DNA of 64,000 bases from Manihot esculenta (Eukaryota > Streptophyta > Magnoliopsida > Malpighiales > Euphorbiaceae): NCBI RefSeq assembly GCF_001659605.2, contig NC_035174.2, positions 19,196,009 to 19,260,008 of the forward strand, read 5' to 3'. The notes under the pieces were generated by a model. That model was not told the origin of the DNA and made no database searches. It saw only the letters and a program-made list of their open reading frames with translations. Positions 1 to 12,790 of this stretch are shown here, one piece after another (positions within the stretch are counted from its first letter, which is position 1; every line of letters starts with the position of its first letter). A program made the position numbers and the translations under genes.

Positions 1-1280
1 CGGCCGCCGAAAGTGCCGCCGAAGGTGCATGACTTTCGGCTCTGGAGGGCCTTTCGGCCGCCGAACCTGCCGCCGAAAGTGCCCTGTTCAGCCCTCCTTT
101 GCATGATTTCTATGGATGTTCTAAGGTGTTTTAGGGGTTTTTTGGGGAGTATTTTTAGAGTCATGTTCATAGATGTTTGGTCCCTCATTTGAGTCCACCT
201 GTGTAGGTTTGGACCCGAGGAACCGAGGACCCCAGCAGTGAGTCAGCTGCTCCAGTGTCTGGTCTGAGCTAACCAGAGGTGAGTGAAATAACTCTTTATG
301 TTTTAAAGTAAATAATAAATGTTTCAGCATGATTCATGCATCACGAATGCCATGAGATATAATAGGTTGTTGCATTAGAATCCACGAATATGTTGCACCG
401 CATTCTTTGTTGAGGATGTGGGTGAATGCTGTATGATCCAATTAGTCCCTGAGGAAAGACCAGGACCCCATTCTACGGCCTGGCACGGTATAAAAGACTA
501 GGACCCCATTCTACGGCCTGACACGGTATGGAACGAGAAGACCAGGTGCCAGATGAGGCCCTGGGGCAATGGTAAGTAATGTTATGATATGACAGGAAGA
601 CCAGGACCCCATTCTACGGCCTGGCACGGATATGATGCTGGGACTATTTGGTGACAGGTTCACCCTTGATGTGAATTGTCTGTGATGTGATGCATTTCAT
701 GAAAGCATGAATGTTAATATATGTTTTTACTATTCTGCTCACTGGGCTTTATAGCTCACCCCTCTCCCTTAACCCCCTAGGTTTGCAGGTATAGGGTAGA
801 CCAGGAGGTCAGCAGGAGTAGAGTCTTGTTGTATGTAATAGATAGTTGTGGACATAAATATGATGTAATGTAAAAGTATAGTATAGAAATGCTATGTAAT
901 GATGTTTATGGATGTTAGAGTTGTGCTTGACCATAGTATATTGTAAATCCCTTTTAGTACATGATCTTAGATGTGTAATGATGCTTATATGAACCAAACT
1001 CAATACATGTTATGTCACCCCATCGGAGCATTAATGAGACTCCAAGGAGGGGTTAATGTTTATGATTATGTCTATGTTTAGTGCATGCACAGGTTGAGTT
1101 TGGTGAATGAATGAAAGAAGGAATGAATGAAAAGAAAAGCTCAAATTTTTATGTATGTGTTGATCATGTATGGGATTAAATAGGTTTACAGGAAGTATGT
1201 TTGGCTTGCTAAGGGTCCCGGCGGCCTTAAGTCGATCTGGATCCTAGCGCCGGTAGCGGTCCGATTTTCGGGTCGTTACA
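1..1280 (+). mobile_element. 3' portion of a family-A gypsy LTR (left-truncated by window)
   Basis: The stretch matches the 3' part of the complete LTR at 57785-60097: CCGAA-rich start, the three-fold CCCATTCTACG-type repeats near 470-620, the 'ctcactgggctttatagctcacccc' type region near 740, and the same end in GGTCGTTACA at 1280. No primer-binding site follows position 1280, so this is either a 3' LTR or a solo LTR. It lies inside the hAT relic that continues from 1281. The other end and its target duplication are outside the window. Confidence 0.85.
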
Positions 1281-1917
1281 CTTATTATTATTATTACTAT
1301 TACTATTGTTATTTTTATATGCAAATTAACATTGTTGAGATTTAAAAATGCAGAGAATGAGTCTTTAAGATCAAGATATGCCTTACATAAAAGCAAATTT
1401 AGATTCACTTCATCAAAATGATTATTGAGTTCTTGAAGTTGCATATCAATAACAAAGTAGAATAGCTCAACATGGTAGAAATGAAGATTTATCATCTTTT
1501 CAGTTCTTCTTCTCGATCTCCCTCTCATTGTATATAAATCATTCATCTCTAACATAATTATATCATATTTACCACAAAGTTGCACTGCTTCAAGTAGTAA
1601 AGACTATCAACCATCATCTCTTACAATTTGCAAATGACATTTGGAAACTTTAACTAGCTGCTTAACATTTACAATATCTTGATCCCTTCTTTGCAAAGCT
1701 TGTGATCATTCATGAGTGATACCCAAAATTTTTCTCATGATAAGCAATACAAAAACAAATTCAAAACGACTCATAACATCTAGCAACTCAATTTCTTCAC
1801 CTTTTTGTGGATCATTATTCTTATTTTCACCAATATACTTAAGAATATCAAACACAGATGAAAATAAATGTATCAAATTAATTAATATAATATAATGAGA
1901 ACTCCAACGAGTATCTT
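1281..1917 (-). pseudogene. hAT (TTF-type zinc-finger) transposase relic, C-terminal segment
   Basis: On the minus strand the DNA reads as the later part of the plant zinc-finger/hAT-dimerisation transposase family: a DTRWSSHY motif near 1895, then a stretch of the type SQALQRRDQDIVN, then VELFYFVIDMQLQELNNHF near 1430. Stop codons and frame breaks occur, for example after ILGITHE. The gene continues upstream at 3456-4437 and 12791-13179; the pieces are separated by later insertions. The family assignment is by recognised motifs from memory, so the superfamily is surer than the exact clade. Confidence 0.75.
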
Positions 1918-3455
1918 TGACTATGCGGTTATCGAGACCGGTCAAAAATAACATATTTGGTTATTCACAATTTTACAACTGTAGATAGTAGCAAAATGAT
2001 CGAATCCACATGGAATTGATACTTACCTATTCTTCTATCAAAGACCGAGTAAATAAACTGAAAATAAAATAAAATGGGAGTTTTGAAGTTGATGAACTAG
2101 ACTAGAATTAAAAGTAATAATGTAAAGCAAATAATAAAGTAAAGGAGATTCAATAACGAGAAAAGTCTAGTTGAAGTATTAGATTCACTTCAGTTATTGG
2201 GATTGATCATTGACACTTATATTTTTTTATTTGACTCAATAAATTAGTTATGGGGTGGAAGACGCTTCTCACCACCATATCCCTCCTTAAGCATAGATTA
2301 ACTAGGAAAAGTTCTCTAATTAATCACTAATCAACAAGTTGCCAAGGAACGTCATTGGGGATTTACATTCATTCAACTGTCAATGGCATTAAGAAATCGA
2401 GAGACCTAATTCTAGCTACCCAAACGTATGATGATCTTGCTAGATTATGCAATCTCCTCGGTTTTTACACTAAGAGTTCTTGTGTTTGAATAATTCAAGC
2501 AATTATGGACTTGAACTATACTCAAACTAATGAATTATCACTTTGCAATCAAGAATCAATGGGCCCTATTAATCTAAACAACAAGGTAACAATAGAATTA
2601 AGCATGGAATTGCATAAATATTGATAAATAAAAGAAAAACATTATAGGTTCAGATCTCTCAATCCATTAACAAATTAAAATTTCACCTAATTTTGAACTA
2701 GAAAAAGAGTTTCAGCCACTCATGGCTGAAACTAACATGAAAATCAAAGAAAGAAAATAAAACGATGGAATCGGGCCGGCTGGGCGGCTGTTGGTGTGAT
2801 GATTTCCAAAAAGAAGATGTCTCTTTGTTGCTGGTTTGGCTCTCTATTTATATCTGAATGTGCAGCCCTAAGTTTCCTTGATTTGATGGAGTTCTTTTCC
2901 AATTTGGAGTTCGATTCCTTGATGGCAATTGAATCTTCTTGAGATTTGGCTTCCTTGATAGGCGGGATAGTGTGTTGAGCTGTCCTTGTGAGTTGCTGAG
3001 TTGTCTTTGAGTGTTTAGGATAGGATAGACTTCTTGAAAGTTTGTATTTTAAGTTTTTCGCCTTTCTGCTACTTTCTGTCTCAAAATCTATTTGCCCGAC
3101 TGTTTGGGTAAACAGTCGATCAAATAGCCAATTTTGGTGCTATCTGTCATTCTGCCTTTGTTCTGCGAGATTTGTTTGCCCAGCTGTTTGGGAAAACAAC
3201 CGGTCGAACAGCGAGTCTGTGATATTCTTCATCCTTCTCCCTTTTCTGCTGCAGCTCGATTTGGGCAAATTGACTTGGACAAACCAGGCTTGATCTCTTT
3301 CCATTCTCTTTGAGTGGTTTTTAGGCCATTTTTCACCAAACCACTATTTTACACCATTTTCTACAAAACAAGATCAAATCCACAGAATTAGATAGAAAAT
3401 GTGTAAATTAACATCAAGAATAACATGAAAAATGGTCCTAATTTTGGTTTGATCA
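1918..3455. mobile_element. 1538-bp solo-LTR-like insertion with 5-bp target duplication
   Basis: The insertion begins TGACTATGCGG and ends TTTTGGTTTGATCA, so it has the TG...CA termini typical of an LTR. It is flanked by ATCTT at 1913-1917 and again at 3456-3460. Removing it joins the hAT coding motif RPED to TRW, which supports the exact boundaries. No primer site, polypurine tract or coding region is seen inside. A diverged relative of its first ~110 bp lies in opposite orientation at 13440-13677. It could instead be a non-coding LTR-type derivative (LARD-like); a solo LTR is the simplest reading. Confidence 0.75.
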
Positions 3456-4437
3456 ATCTTCTGGTCTCTTTATTTGCATCTATTGGTTTAAATCTTGTCC
3501 AATTGCTATTTCTCCAATTCTAATCCCTTCAACTACTTTCTCTCTTTGCTTTTCCCAAAGCATGTCTCTTCTTTTACAATAACCTCCAATAATATTGCAT
3601 AAATGTGCAATGGTATTAAAAAAATGCTTATGCTTGAATGTTTTTTACCAATAGCAACAAATGTGAGTTGGAGTTGATGAACAAAACAATGGATATAACA
3701 AGTACTAGAATTCTCCCTTAAAATCAAACTCTTAAGCCTATTAAATTCCCCTCACATATTACTAGCTCTATCATATCCTTGGCCTCTCAAACTTGATACA
3801 CTCAAACCATGGGTAGAGAATAAAGATACTATAGCTTTTTAAAGTGATGATGCACTAGTATCATTGACATACACAATACCAGAAAATCTTTCAACAACAC
3901 ATCCAAATTTATTAACATAACGAATGACAACTCCTATTTGCTCTTTCACTGATACATCCCGACATTCATCAACTAAAATGGAAAATAAATCATTCCCCAA
4001 ATCTCTAATTATAGCATTTGTTGTTTCAACTGCACATGTATTAATGATATATTTTTGAAAAGGAGCAATGAGCTTCAAATTCTCAAGAGCATTTTTCAAC
4101 ACCACATTATTAATTTCCTCATTACATGAAGCTAACACCTTCAGCAATTCAATAAAATTTTCTTGGTTTAATGACTTTTCAGACTCATCACTCCCTCAAA
4201 AAGTCAAACCTTCCATCAAGAGATAACGGAGACAAACAATCGATGCATTTAATCTACAACAATACTCAATCTTTGACTTTTCTAATTGTTTTGAAATAAA
4301 CTCTTCAATATGTTGAGTTTGGTTCATTAAATCTTGAGAAGCTAAACGACATCTATTATGATTGCTATTATGGTCTTCTACATGTTCTATTAATCTTTCC
4401 TTTTTTCTCCAATTAGTGAAACCTTTGGTAACAAAAG
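3456..4437 (-). pseudogene. hAT transposase relic, middle segment (DUF4371-like region)
   Basis: Minus-strand reading gives FTNWRKKERLIEHVE near 4400, then EFISKQLEKSKIEY, then LFSILVDECRDVSVKEQIG near 3960 and YVNKFGCVVERF. This order is typical of plant TTF-zinc-finger hAT transposases (the DUF4371-type block). The right end, at 4437, is cut by element C: reading into C makes a hybrid open frame with LTR sequence. AAAAG at 4433-4437 is the likely 5-bp target sequence of C. Stop codons near 4200 and 3730 show the gene is dead. Confidence 0.8.
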
Positions 4438-6741
4438 TGTAACGACCCAAAAATCGGACCGCTACCGGCGCTAGGATCCAGATCGGCTTAAGGCTGTCGG
4501 GACCCGTAGCAAGCCTAACATACAACTTGTATACCTATTTAATCCCAAACATAATCAACATATTCATAAAAAAAATTTTGAACTTTTCTCATTCATGTAC
4601 CAAACTCAACCTGTGCATGCACAACTCATGAGTATAAACATCCACCCCACATTGGAGTCCTCATCAAATACTCCAATAGGGTAACATATCATACATTAAG
4701 CTTGAACATCATAAAAATATTTTTATAGATCATGTATCAAAGGGGATAACCATACACATAGGGTCAAGCACAATTCTAATCCTCAATATCATTATTACAT
4801 GACTATTCAATACTTCACAATTTATCATGTCCACATCTAACTATTACATAAACATAACTTTACTCTTCTTGACCTCCTGGCCTATCCCATACTTGCAAAC
4901 CTGGGGATTAAGGGAGTGGGGGTGAGCTACTAGAGCCCAGAGAGCAGAATAATAAAACATTGAAAATATATGCTATAATGGAATGCATACATCACAGACA
5001 AATCACATCAAGGATGGACTTGTCACCAGTAGTCCTCTACATAGTCCAACTGTGCCAGGGGCGTAGAATGGGCCTCACTAGTCTTTCTCTTACATAACAT
5101 AACATAACATTTCAACTGTGCCAGGGGCGTAGAATGGGCCTCACTGGTCATTCTCTTACATTGTGCCAGGGGCGTAGAATGGGCCTCACTGATCTTCCAT
5201 ATCGTATCATCATCATATCATATCATACGAGGACTAAAGGATCATCCAACATCCATCCACATCAAGATCAAATAATGCAATGCAAAATATTCGTGAATTC
5301 TAATGCAAACAACTTAGAATATTACATGGCATTCATGATGCGTAAATCATGCTAAAACTTTCATTATTTTACTTTGAAACATAAGGAGTCATTCTACTCA
5401 CCTCTGGCTAGCTCTGACAAGACACTGAAGCAGCTAACTCACTGCTGGGGTCCTCGGTTCCTCGGGTCCGAACCTACACAGGTGGACTCAAATGAGGGAC
5501 CAAACATACATGAATATGACTCTAAAATACTCCCCAAAAACCCCCTAAAACACCTCAAAACAATCATAAAAATCATGCAAAGGAAGGCTGAATAGGGCAC
5601 TTTCGGCGGCAGGTTCGGCGCCAAAAGTCCATCTAGAGACGAAAGTCATGCACCTTCGGCGGCACTTTCGGCGGCCGAAGGTTCCTTCCAAAGACGAAAC
5701 TTATGCATGTTCGGCGGCACCTTCGGTGGCCGAAACTCCCTTCCAGAGCTGAAAGTCCACTTTCGGGGGCAGGGTTCGGCAGCCAAAGGCTTGCCTCCAC
5801 AGGCAGGTTCGGCGGCCGAAAGGCCGAACCTGAGTTCTTCCAAAGGGCAGAACTCAGCCTCCACCAAGCACATTTGCCTCCCAAACCATTCAACTCAATA
5901 CCAACACTTCCACAACATGCACACACACATACATAAGCTCCTAGGAGCTTCAAACTATCCTAAACCCCAACTACAACACATCAAACATTCATATAAAACT
6001 CACCTTGTTCATAAACACAACATTAACCAAAAACTCAATATTAACCTAAACATGCATTTCTACCCTATAATCTTTCATAAAACTTGTTTAAAACATACAA
6101 GAAGGATAGAATCTAAGCTTACCTCTTAAAAATCTAGAGGAGAGACGATCCTAGCTTGGAGATGGGGAGAACTCAACTCTTTGGTCTCCAAGCTCCAAAA
6201 CTTGCTCAAATATCTTCAAACCAAGATAAAACTTGTTAAAACTTGAAAGATTGGAGGAAAACATCAAAAATCTACCATGGGAGAGCATGGACTCACCGTT
6301 GGCCGAAAATGGGGAGAACACTCGCCCGTTTCGGCCATGGAGCCCTTATATAGGGGCTGTCAGACCACCTTTCGGCAGCCTAAAGTGCCTCCAAAACTCA
6401 TGCAAGTTCGGCGGCCAAACATGGGGTTCGGCGGCCGAACCTGAGCCACTTTCGGAAGCCAAACTTGCCCCCCTAAACTATCCAATGTTCGGCTTTCGGA
6501 AGCCAAACTTGTCCCCCTAAACTATCCAATGTTCGGCGACCGAACTTGAGGTTTGGCGGCCGAACCTGGAATTGCCTCCATGGTCTTTTTCATTCAAAAC
6601 TCAATTTCCTTCTTACTTAAAATCATAAAATACATTAAAACATTTTATAAAAACATGATTTTACCCTTCTAGAGGTTTTCAACATCCGAGATTCTACCAG
6701 ACGGTAGGAATTCCGATACCGGAGTCTAGCCGGGTATTACA
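4438..6741 (-). repeat. 3' LTR of element C (2304 bp)
   Basis: On the plus strand it starts TGTAACGACCC and ends CCGGGTATTACA, the reverse complement of the TGTAATACCCGG...GGTCGTTACA termini of the family. It holds three copies of a TGTGCCAGGGGCGTAGAATGGGCC motif (near 5049, 5110 and 5161; motif abbreviated to its core GCGTAGAATGGGCC) and CCGAA-rich hairpin motifs at 5597-5850 and 6370-6570. Short open frames inside it are chance products of the repeat. Confidence 0.9.
6345..6352 (-). promoter_or_regulatory. Putative LTR TATA box of element C
   Basis: Minus strand reads CCTATATAAGGGC. It occupies the same place as the TATAAAAG boxes in the A-family LTRs, just after the CCGAA-rich block and before the leader. 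Function is inferred from position and conservation. Confidence 0.5.
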
Positions 6742-6743
6742 TT

Positions 6744-6778
6744 CTTCCCCCCTTAAGAACATTCGTCCCCGAATGTTC
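6744..6778 (-). other. Polypurine tract and adjacent 9-bp-stem hairpin of element C
   Basis: Next to the 3' LTR the minus strand reads TAAGGGGGGAAGA (polypurine tract, plus-strand DNA primer). Just upstream lies an inverted repeat at 6757-6778 with stems GAACATTCG/CGAATGTTC and a 4-nt loop. The same hairpin-tract arrangement recurs in A (57749-57784). Confidence 0.8.
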
Positions 6779-6839
6779 ACCAAACAACACATGCATAGCA
6801 TAAAACATGAACATACATACAAAGCACATAAAACTCACC

Positions 6840-9800
6840 TTAGAAGAGATGAGGATATTGCTGGAGCATGGACTCCCGTGTCTCCCAAGTACACTCCTCG
6901 ACGTTGTGGTGATTCCAAAGGACTTTCACCATCGGGATTTCCTTGTTTCTTAGCTTATTGATCTGGGTATCTAGGATCCGTACTGGCTGCTCAACATAGG
7001 TGAGATCTTCTTGGATCTCCACATCAGGCTCACTAAGAACCTTGCCCGGATCTGACATGAACTTTCTTAACATGGAAACATGGAAAACCGGATGGATTCT
7101 CTCCATTGAAGCAGGTAAATCCAGCTTATACGATACATTCCCGATCTTTTGCAAGATTTCAAAGGGTCCGATGTACCGTGGAGCTAGCTTACCTTTCTTC
7201 CCGAACCGAATCACCCCTTTCATTGGAGACACTTTGAGCAATACCAAATCCCCCTCCTAAAACTCTACTTGCCTTCTGCGGACATCTGCATAACTCTTTT
7301 GCCTGCTTGCAGCAGTCTTGATCCTTTCTCTGATTATGGGCACCACTCTGCTGGTGATCTCTACTAGCTCAGGCCCTGCCAAGGCCTTTTCTCCAACTTC
7401 TTCCCAACAGACAGGTGACCTGCACTTCCTTCCATACAAATCTTCATATGGAGCCATCCCGATGCTAGCATGATGGCTGTTATTGTAGGCAAACTCCACC
7501 AAAGGTAGATGCTGCCTCCAAGAACCGCCAAAATCTAGCACACACATTCTGAGCATATCCTCTATTGTCTGGATGGTCCTCTCTGATTGTCCGTACGTCT
7601 GTGGATGGAAAGCAGTGCTAAAATCCAACCTGGTACCCATAGCATTTTGCAGACTTCGCCAAAACCTGGAGGTGAACTGGGGTCCTCTATCAGACACTAT
7701 TGAAATAGGAACCTCATGCAACCTGACAACCTCATCAACATACATCTGCGCCAACTTGTCCACAGAATAGCCACTCCTGACAGGGATGAAGTGAGCAGAT
7801 TTAGTCAGTCTGTCCACAATCACCCATATGGAGTCCAATCTGTTGGACGTTGCCGGTAACCCCACTACGAAGTCCATAGCTATGTTCTCCCATTTCCACT
7901 CTGGAATAGATAGTGGGTTAAGCATTCCAGCCGGCTTCTGATGTTCCAATTTCACCCTCTGACATACTTCGCAGGCTGACACGAACTGTGCCACTTCTCT
8001 CTTCATAGCTGGCCACCAATACACTCTCTTCAAATCTTGATACATCTTGGTGGCTCCAGGGTGAACACTGTATCTGGCATTATGAGCCTCTCTCATAATG
8101 TCTCCCTTTAGCCCTACGTCATCTGTTACACACAATCTGCTCCCATAGCGGAGGATCCCCTTGCTGTCAAATATGAACTATTCGTTCTTGCCTGACTGAA
8201 CAGTCCTGGCAATCTTCACTAACTTTGGGTCCTCGTGCTGTTTCTGAGCCACCTGCTCCAGAAACACGGGTGCCACTCTCATTTGGGCTACCAAAGCACC
8301 TGTACCAGACAACTCCAACAGCAAGCCCTCATTAATGAGCTCGAAGAACTGCCACACTACTGGTCTCCTCTCTGCTGAAATATGGGACAAACTGCCAAGT
8401 GATTTCCGGTTTAAGGCGTCTGCCACAACATTCACCTTACCCGGATGGTACTGGATCTTGCAATCATAGTCACTAAGCAGCTCTACCCATCTTCTCTGCC
8501 TCAGGTTTAATTCTCTCTGACTCAAGATGTACTGCAGGCTCTTATGATCTGTGAAGATCTCACATTTAACCCCATAAAGGTAATGCCTCCACATCTTGAA
8601 TGCAAAGATTACTGCTGCCATCTCTAGGTCATGTGTAGGGTAATTCAACTCGTGCTTCTTCAGCTGTCTAGAAGCATAAGCGATCATCCTTTCGTTCTGC
8701 ATCAGCACACAACCCAGTCCCACACGGTATGCATCACAATACATTGTGAAGTCTTCATTACTAGTTGGCAGAGCTAACACCGGTGCCGACGTCAACCTCT
8801 TCTTTAGCTCTTCAAAGCTCTCTTCACACTGGTCGGTCCACACAAACCTCTGGTTCTTCTTAGTCAGTCTGGTCATGGGAGCTGCAATCTTAGAGAAGTC
8901 TTGAACGAACCTCCTGTAGTAACCTGCCAAACCCAAGAAGCTCTTGATCTCTGTCACTGTAGTGGGTCTAGGCCAGTTAGCTACGGCTTCCACCTTCTTG
9001 GGGTCCACCTCTATTCCATTTTCTGACACCACATGCCCCAAGAATGAAATGCTCCTCAGCCAGAACTCACACTTGGAGAACTTGGCATACAAGCCATGTT
9101 CCCTCAAGGTCTACAGGACTAACCTCAGATGATGCGCATGCTCCTCTGCATTCCTGGAATACACTAAGATATCATCTATGAAGACAATAACAAAGTGATC
9201 CAGGTACTGACTAAACACTCTATTCATGAGATCCATGAATGCTGCAGGGGCATTGGTTAACCCGAATGGCATCACAAGGAACTCATAGTGCCCATATCTG
9301 GTCCTGAATGCTGTCTTCGGCACGTCTTCTTCTCTTACCCTCAGCTGATGGTACCCGGATCTCAGATCTATCTTGGAGAAACAACCTGCTCCTGCTAGCT
9401 AGTCGAATAGATCGTCGATCCTTGGCAATGGGTACTTATTCTTGGTAGTGACCTTGTTCAACTGCCTGTAGTCGATACAAAGTCTAAGGGATCCATCTTT
9501 CTTTCTCACAAACAGCACTGGAGCATCCCCAAGGTGAGGTACTTGGTCGGATGAAGCCCTTATCTACCAGCTCTTGCAACTGCTCTTTAAGCTCCTTCAA
9601 TTCTGCTGGTGCCATCCTGTAGGGAGGGATAGAGATCGGTCTTGTTCCAGGCATTAACTCTATTTCGAACTCTATCTCCCTAGCAGGTGGTAAACCTGGC
9701 AGCTCGTCTGGGAACACATCTAAAAACTCTCTGACCACGGGCACTGAGGCGGGCTCTCTGACATGACTATCCAGCTCTCTCACATGAGCTAGAAAACCCC

Positions 9801-11840
9801 GACAACCCCTCTTGAGCAACCTACGAGCCTGTAGGGCTGATATCAAACCTCTAGGTGTACCCCTCCGATCTCCTCTGAAGACAACCTTTGATCCATCCTG
9901 ACATCTGAACCTGACTACCTTGTATCTGCAGTCCAAGGTAGCACCATGGGTAGATAGCCAATCCATCCCTAGAATGACGTCAAAATCTGTCAAGTCTAGA
10001 ACCACAAGGTCGGTGGAAAGGCATCTCCCCTCAACGAAAACTGGACTACACTGGCAGACTGACTCTGCCACTGACGAGTCACACTTGGGTCCACTGACCC
10101 ACAGGGGGCACTCTAACCCAGAGACCATCAAACCCAACCTCTCGACGGCCCTCGGAGCAATGAAAGAATGAGAAGCACCAGAGTCCATTAAGGCATAAAC
10201 ATCTAAACAACCAATGATGAGATTACCTGACACCACGGTGTTTGATGCATTTGCCTCCTGCTGAGTCATCGTAAAGATCCGTGCTGGAGCTGATGGACCT
10301 TCACCCCAAAAACCCGCTGAAGAAGATGCTGCCCCTCTCCCTCTGCCTCTGCCACTGGCCTGAGTCGCGGCTGGAGCTACTGGCTGAGCCACACTACCAG
10401 AAGCTGTCTGCTGAGACTGTGCCATAAAAGCTGCTCTAGGACACTCCCGTGCCATGTGTCCCTACTGCCCACATCTGAAGCAGGCTGTCGTCCCAAACCG
10501 ACATACTCCTTTGTGTGGCTTCCCACACTTTATACATGCTGCATTTTCTGCACCTGAGCTCGAGCCACTTCCTAATCCCAGACCTGACTTGATCTTGTTC
10601 CAAAACTTGTTCTTCTTTGGCTTCTTGGTGGTACTGCTCCAACTTTTACTGCCTGAACTCAAAGAAGAAGGGTCTACCCTTCCCCCACCTGGGGTCTTGG
10701 AACTAGAAGGCTGTGCCATTGACTGCTTAACTTTTCCATCGATTATTACACTAGCCTCCATCCTCCGAGCCATATCCACTATGGCATGGAAACTCTCCCT
10801 CTCTGCTGACTAGATCAAGGAGGAATACCTTGAATGAAGCTTCATGATAAACCTCCTTGACTTCTTCTGGTCTGTGTCTAGATTCTGCCCAGCAAACGGC
10901 AACAACTCCAAGAACCTGTTTGTGTACTCATCCACACTCATCTCCTCTGTCTGCCTCAACTGCTCAAACTCGATCATTTTCAGCTCCCTTGAACTGTCAG
11001 GGAAAGCCCATCCTGCAAACTCATTGGCAAATTCCTCCCATGATAGGCTATCCAACCTCGGGTTCATATAGTTTTTAAATCACTCTCGGGCCTTCTTGCA
11101 CTTCAGTGTGAACCCAGCCATCTGAATGGCTCTATTGTCATCAGCTCCTATCTTATCTGTAATCATCTTGACCCTTCCAAGGTACTCAAACGGGTCATCA
11201 CCTGTTTCAAACTGGGGAGCACCCAGCTTCATGTAATCAGTCATTTTGACCTTGCTCCCTCCAGATGAGCTAGGCTTAGGTACTTGGGTTTCTGGGACAG
11301 TAGGTTCTGCTAGTGGTGGGGGAGGTGCAGCATCCCCTGGGGTAGGGTTTGCTGAACCTGGGTAGAAAGATGGGGGTGGGTACATAGGGTACTGTGGGTA
11401 TGGTGGGTAGAAAGGTGGGTATGGTGGGTAGAAAGGTGGGTATGGTATGTGAGAGTGATAAGGGTTAAAGCTGGGGTAATCCGATGTACCTCCCATTGAA
11501 TACCCAGGATTCTGTGAAAAGGGTGGGTACTGGGGTGGCTGAACAAATCCCGAGGCCTGAGTGCCTCCTTGAGACTCTCCCATACCCTCTTCCGACATAT
11601 TCACTCCAAGACTGCCATCCCTCCTCTGGTCCACATCCATATCATTCCCCACATCTCCTGACATTCTACCTTGAATGTTCCCCTTCTGCTCACATCAAAA
11701 GACTTTCTAGGGTCCCTTGATGTCCTCTCCCTGCCAGACCTGTAGGACATTGCCCTAGGCAATACAGGAGGACGGGCATCCGTGCCCTCGTCCTGGGGTG
11801 GTACTCCAGTCAATCGTGCAGATCGACGAGTTCCTCTCAT
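6840..11840 (-). pseudogene. gag-pol relic of element C
   Basis: The reading starts at an [10 protein letters not shown] start codon at 11840 and ends in ...QYPHLF at 6840. Visible in order: proline/tyrosine-rich Gag with a retrotransposon-gag block ([14 protein letters not shown], near 11030), CCHC knuckle CFRCGQ, protease ALMDSGASHSF (near 10180), RT ([13 protein letters not shown] near 9170), RNase H ([10 protein letters not shown], 8730), integrase HHCC and D,D-E core (8100-7560), and a C-terminal chromodomain-like end. Breaks: frameshifts near 11690 and 9530 and stop codons at 11080 (Trp), 10810 (Gln), 10462 (Glu), 9399 (Gln), 9111 (Gln), 8178 (Glu) and 7257 (Gln). It cannot make a polyprotein. 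Confidence 0.9.
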
Positions 11841-12096
11841 CTTGCTTACTGAAAAACAGCACACATCACGTAAAACATTAGTATTAAATGGTTCATGTGG
11901 AAACACATGAACCCGCATCACATATATCACATACATATCATATCATCAATGCACATGCATAAAATCATGGCATTACACATCATCATTCAAGACAGGACTC
12001 TACATCCTATCCTAGTGGACATGATTTTCCTATTGTGTTTGACCTTCTAGAACACCTATGAGTCCGACACTCTAGGTCCGACCATATGAACCTAGG

Positions 12097-12108
12097 GCTC
12101 TGATACCA
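12097..12108 (-). other. Primer-binding site of element C (tRNA-iMet type)
   Basis: The minus strand reads TGGTATCAGAGC three bases inside the 5' LTR end. This matches the 3' end of plant initiator methionine tRNA, the usual primer of this group. The same site is present in A and B. Confidence 0.85.
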
Positions 12109-12111
12109 ATC

Positions 12112-12790
12112 TGTAACGACCCGAAAATCGAACCGCTACCGGCGCTAGGATCCAGATCGGCTTAAGGCCGCCGGGACCCGTAGCAAGCCTAACATACAAC
12201 CTGTATACATGTTTAATCCCAAGCATGATCAACATATTCATAAAAAAACTTTTGAACTTTTCTCATTCATGTACCAAACTCAACCTGTGCATGCACAACT
12301 CATGAGTATAAACATCCACCCCACATTGGAGTCCTCATCAAATACTCCAATGGGGTAACATATCATACATTAAGCATGAACATCATAAAAATATTTTTAT
12401 AGATCATGTATCAAAGGGGATAACCATACACATAGGGTCAAGCACAATTCTAATCCTCAATATCATTATTATATGACTATTCAATACTTTACAATTTATC
12501 ATGTCCACATCTAACTATTACATAAACATAACTTTACTCTTCTTGACATCCTGGCCTATCCCATACCTGCAAACTTGGGGATTAAGGGAGTGGGGTGAGC
12601 TACTAGAGTCCAGTGAGCAGAATAATAAAACATTGAAAACATATGCTATAATGGAATGCATCACATCACAGACAAATCACATCAAGGATGGACTTGTCAC
12701 CAGTAGTCCTCTACATAGTCCAACTGTGCCAAGGGCGTAGAATGGGCCTCACTGGTCTTTCTCTTATATAACATAACATAACATTCATCA
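12112..12790 (-). repeat. Truncated 5' LTR of element C
   Basis: The sequence aligns base for base with 4438-5112 of the 3' LTR and then stops at the 'cataacataacat' run, where hAT sequence begins. Only the 3'-most ~680 bp of the LTR remain, so the promoter-bearing part is gone. Confidence 0.85.

Larger units (their letters stand above)
4438..12790 (-). mobile_element. Gypsy element C (Tekay-like chromovirus), decayed, 5' LTR truncated
   Basis: In minus orientation the order is truncated 5' LTR (12790-12112), PBS (12108-12097), gag-pol relic (11840-6840), polypurine tract (6754-6744), complete 3' LTR (6741-4438). Gag-zinc knuckle-protease-RT-RNase H-integrase-chromodomain order and sequence match element A, so both belong to the same Ty3/gypsy chromovirus family. 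The element lies in the hAT relic: hAT sequence resumes at about 12791. The missing ~1.6 kb of the 5' LTR also removed the right-hand target duplication. Confidence 0.9.

Noticed and set aside
1913..1917. Solo-LTR target ATCTT being the complement of element B's target AAGAT
   Set aside because: A five-base match between unrelated elements is expected by chance with A/T-rich targets.
5633..6129. Several overlapping 75-140-residue frames on both strands
   Set aside because: They come from CCGAA-rich LTR sequence; opposite-strand and shifted frames are all open because of composition.
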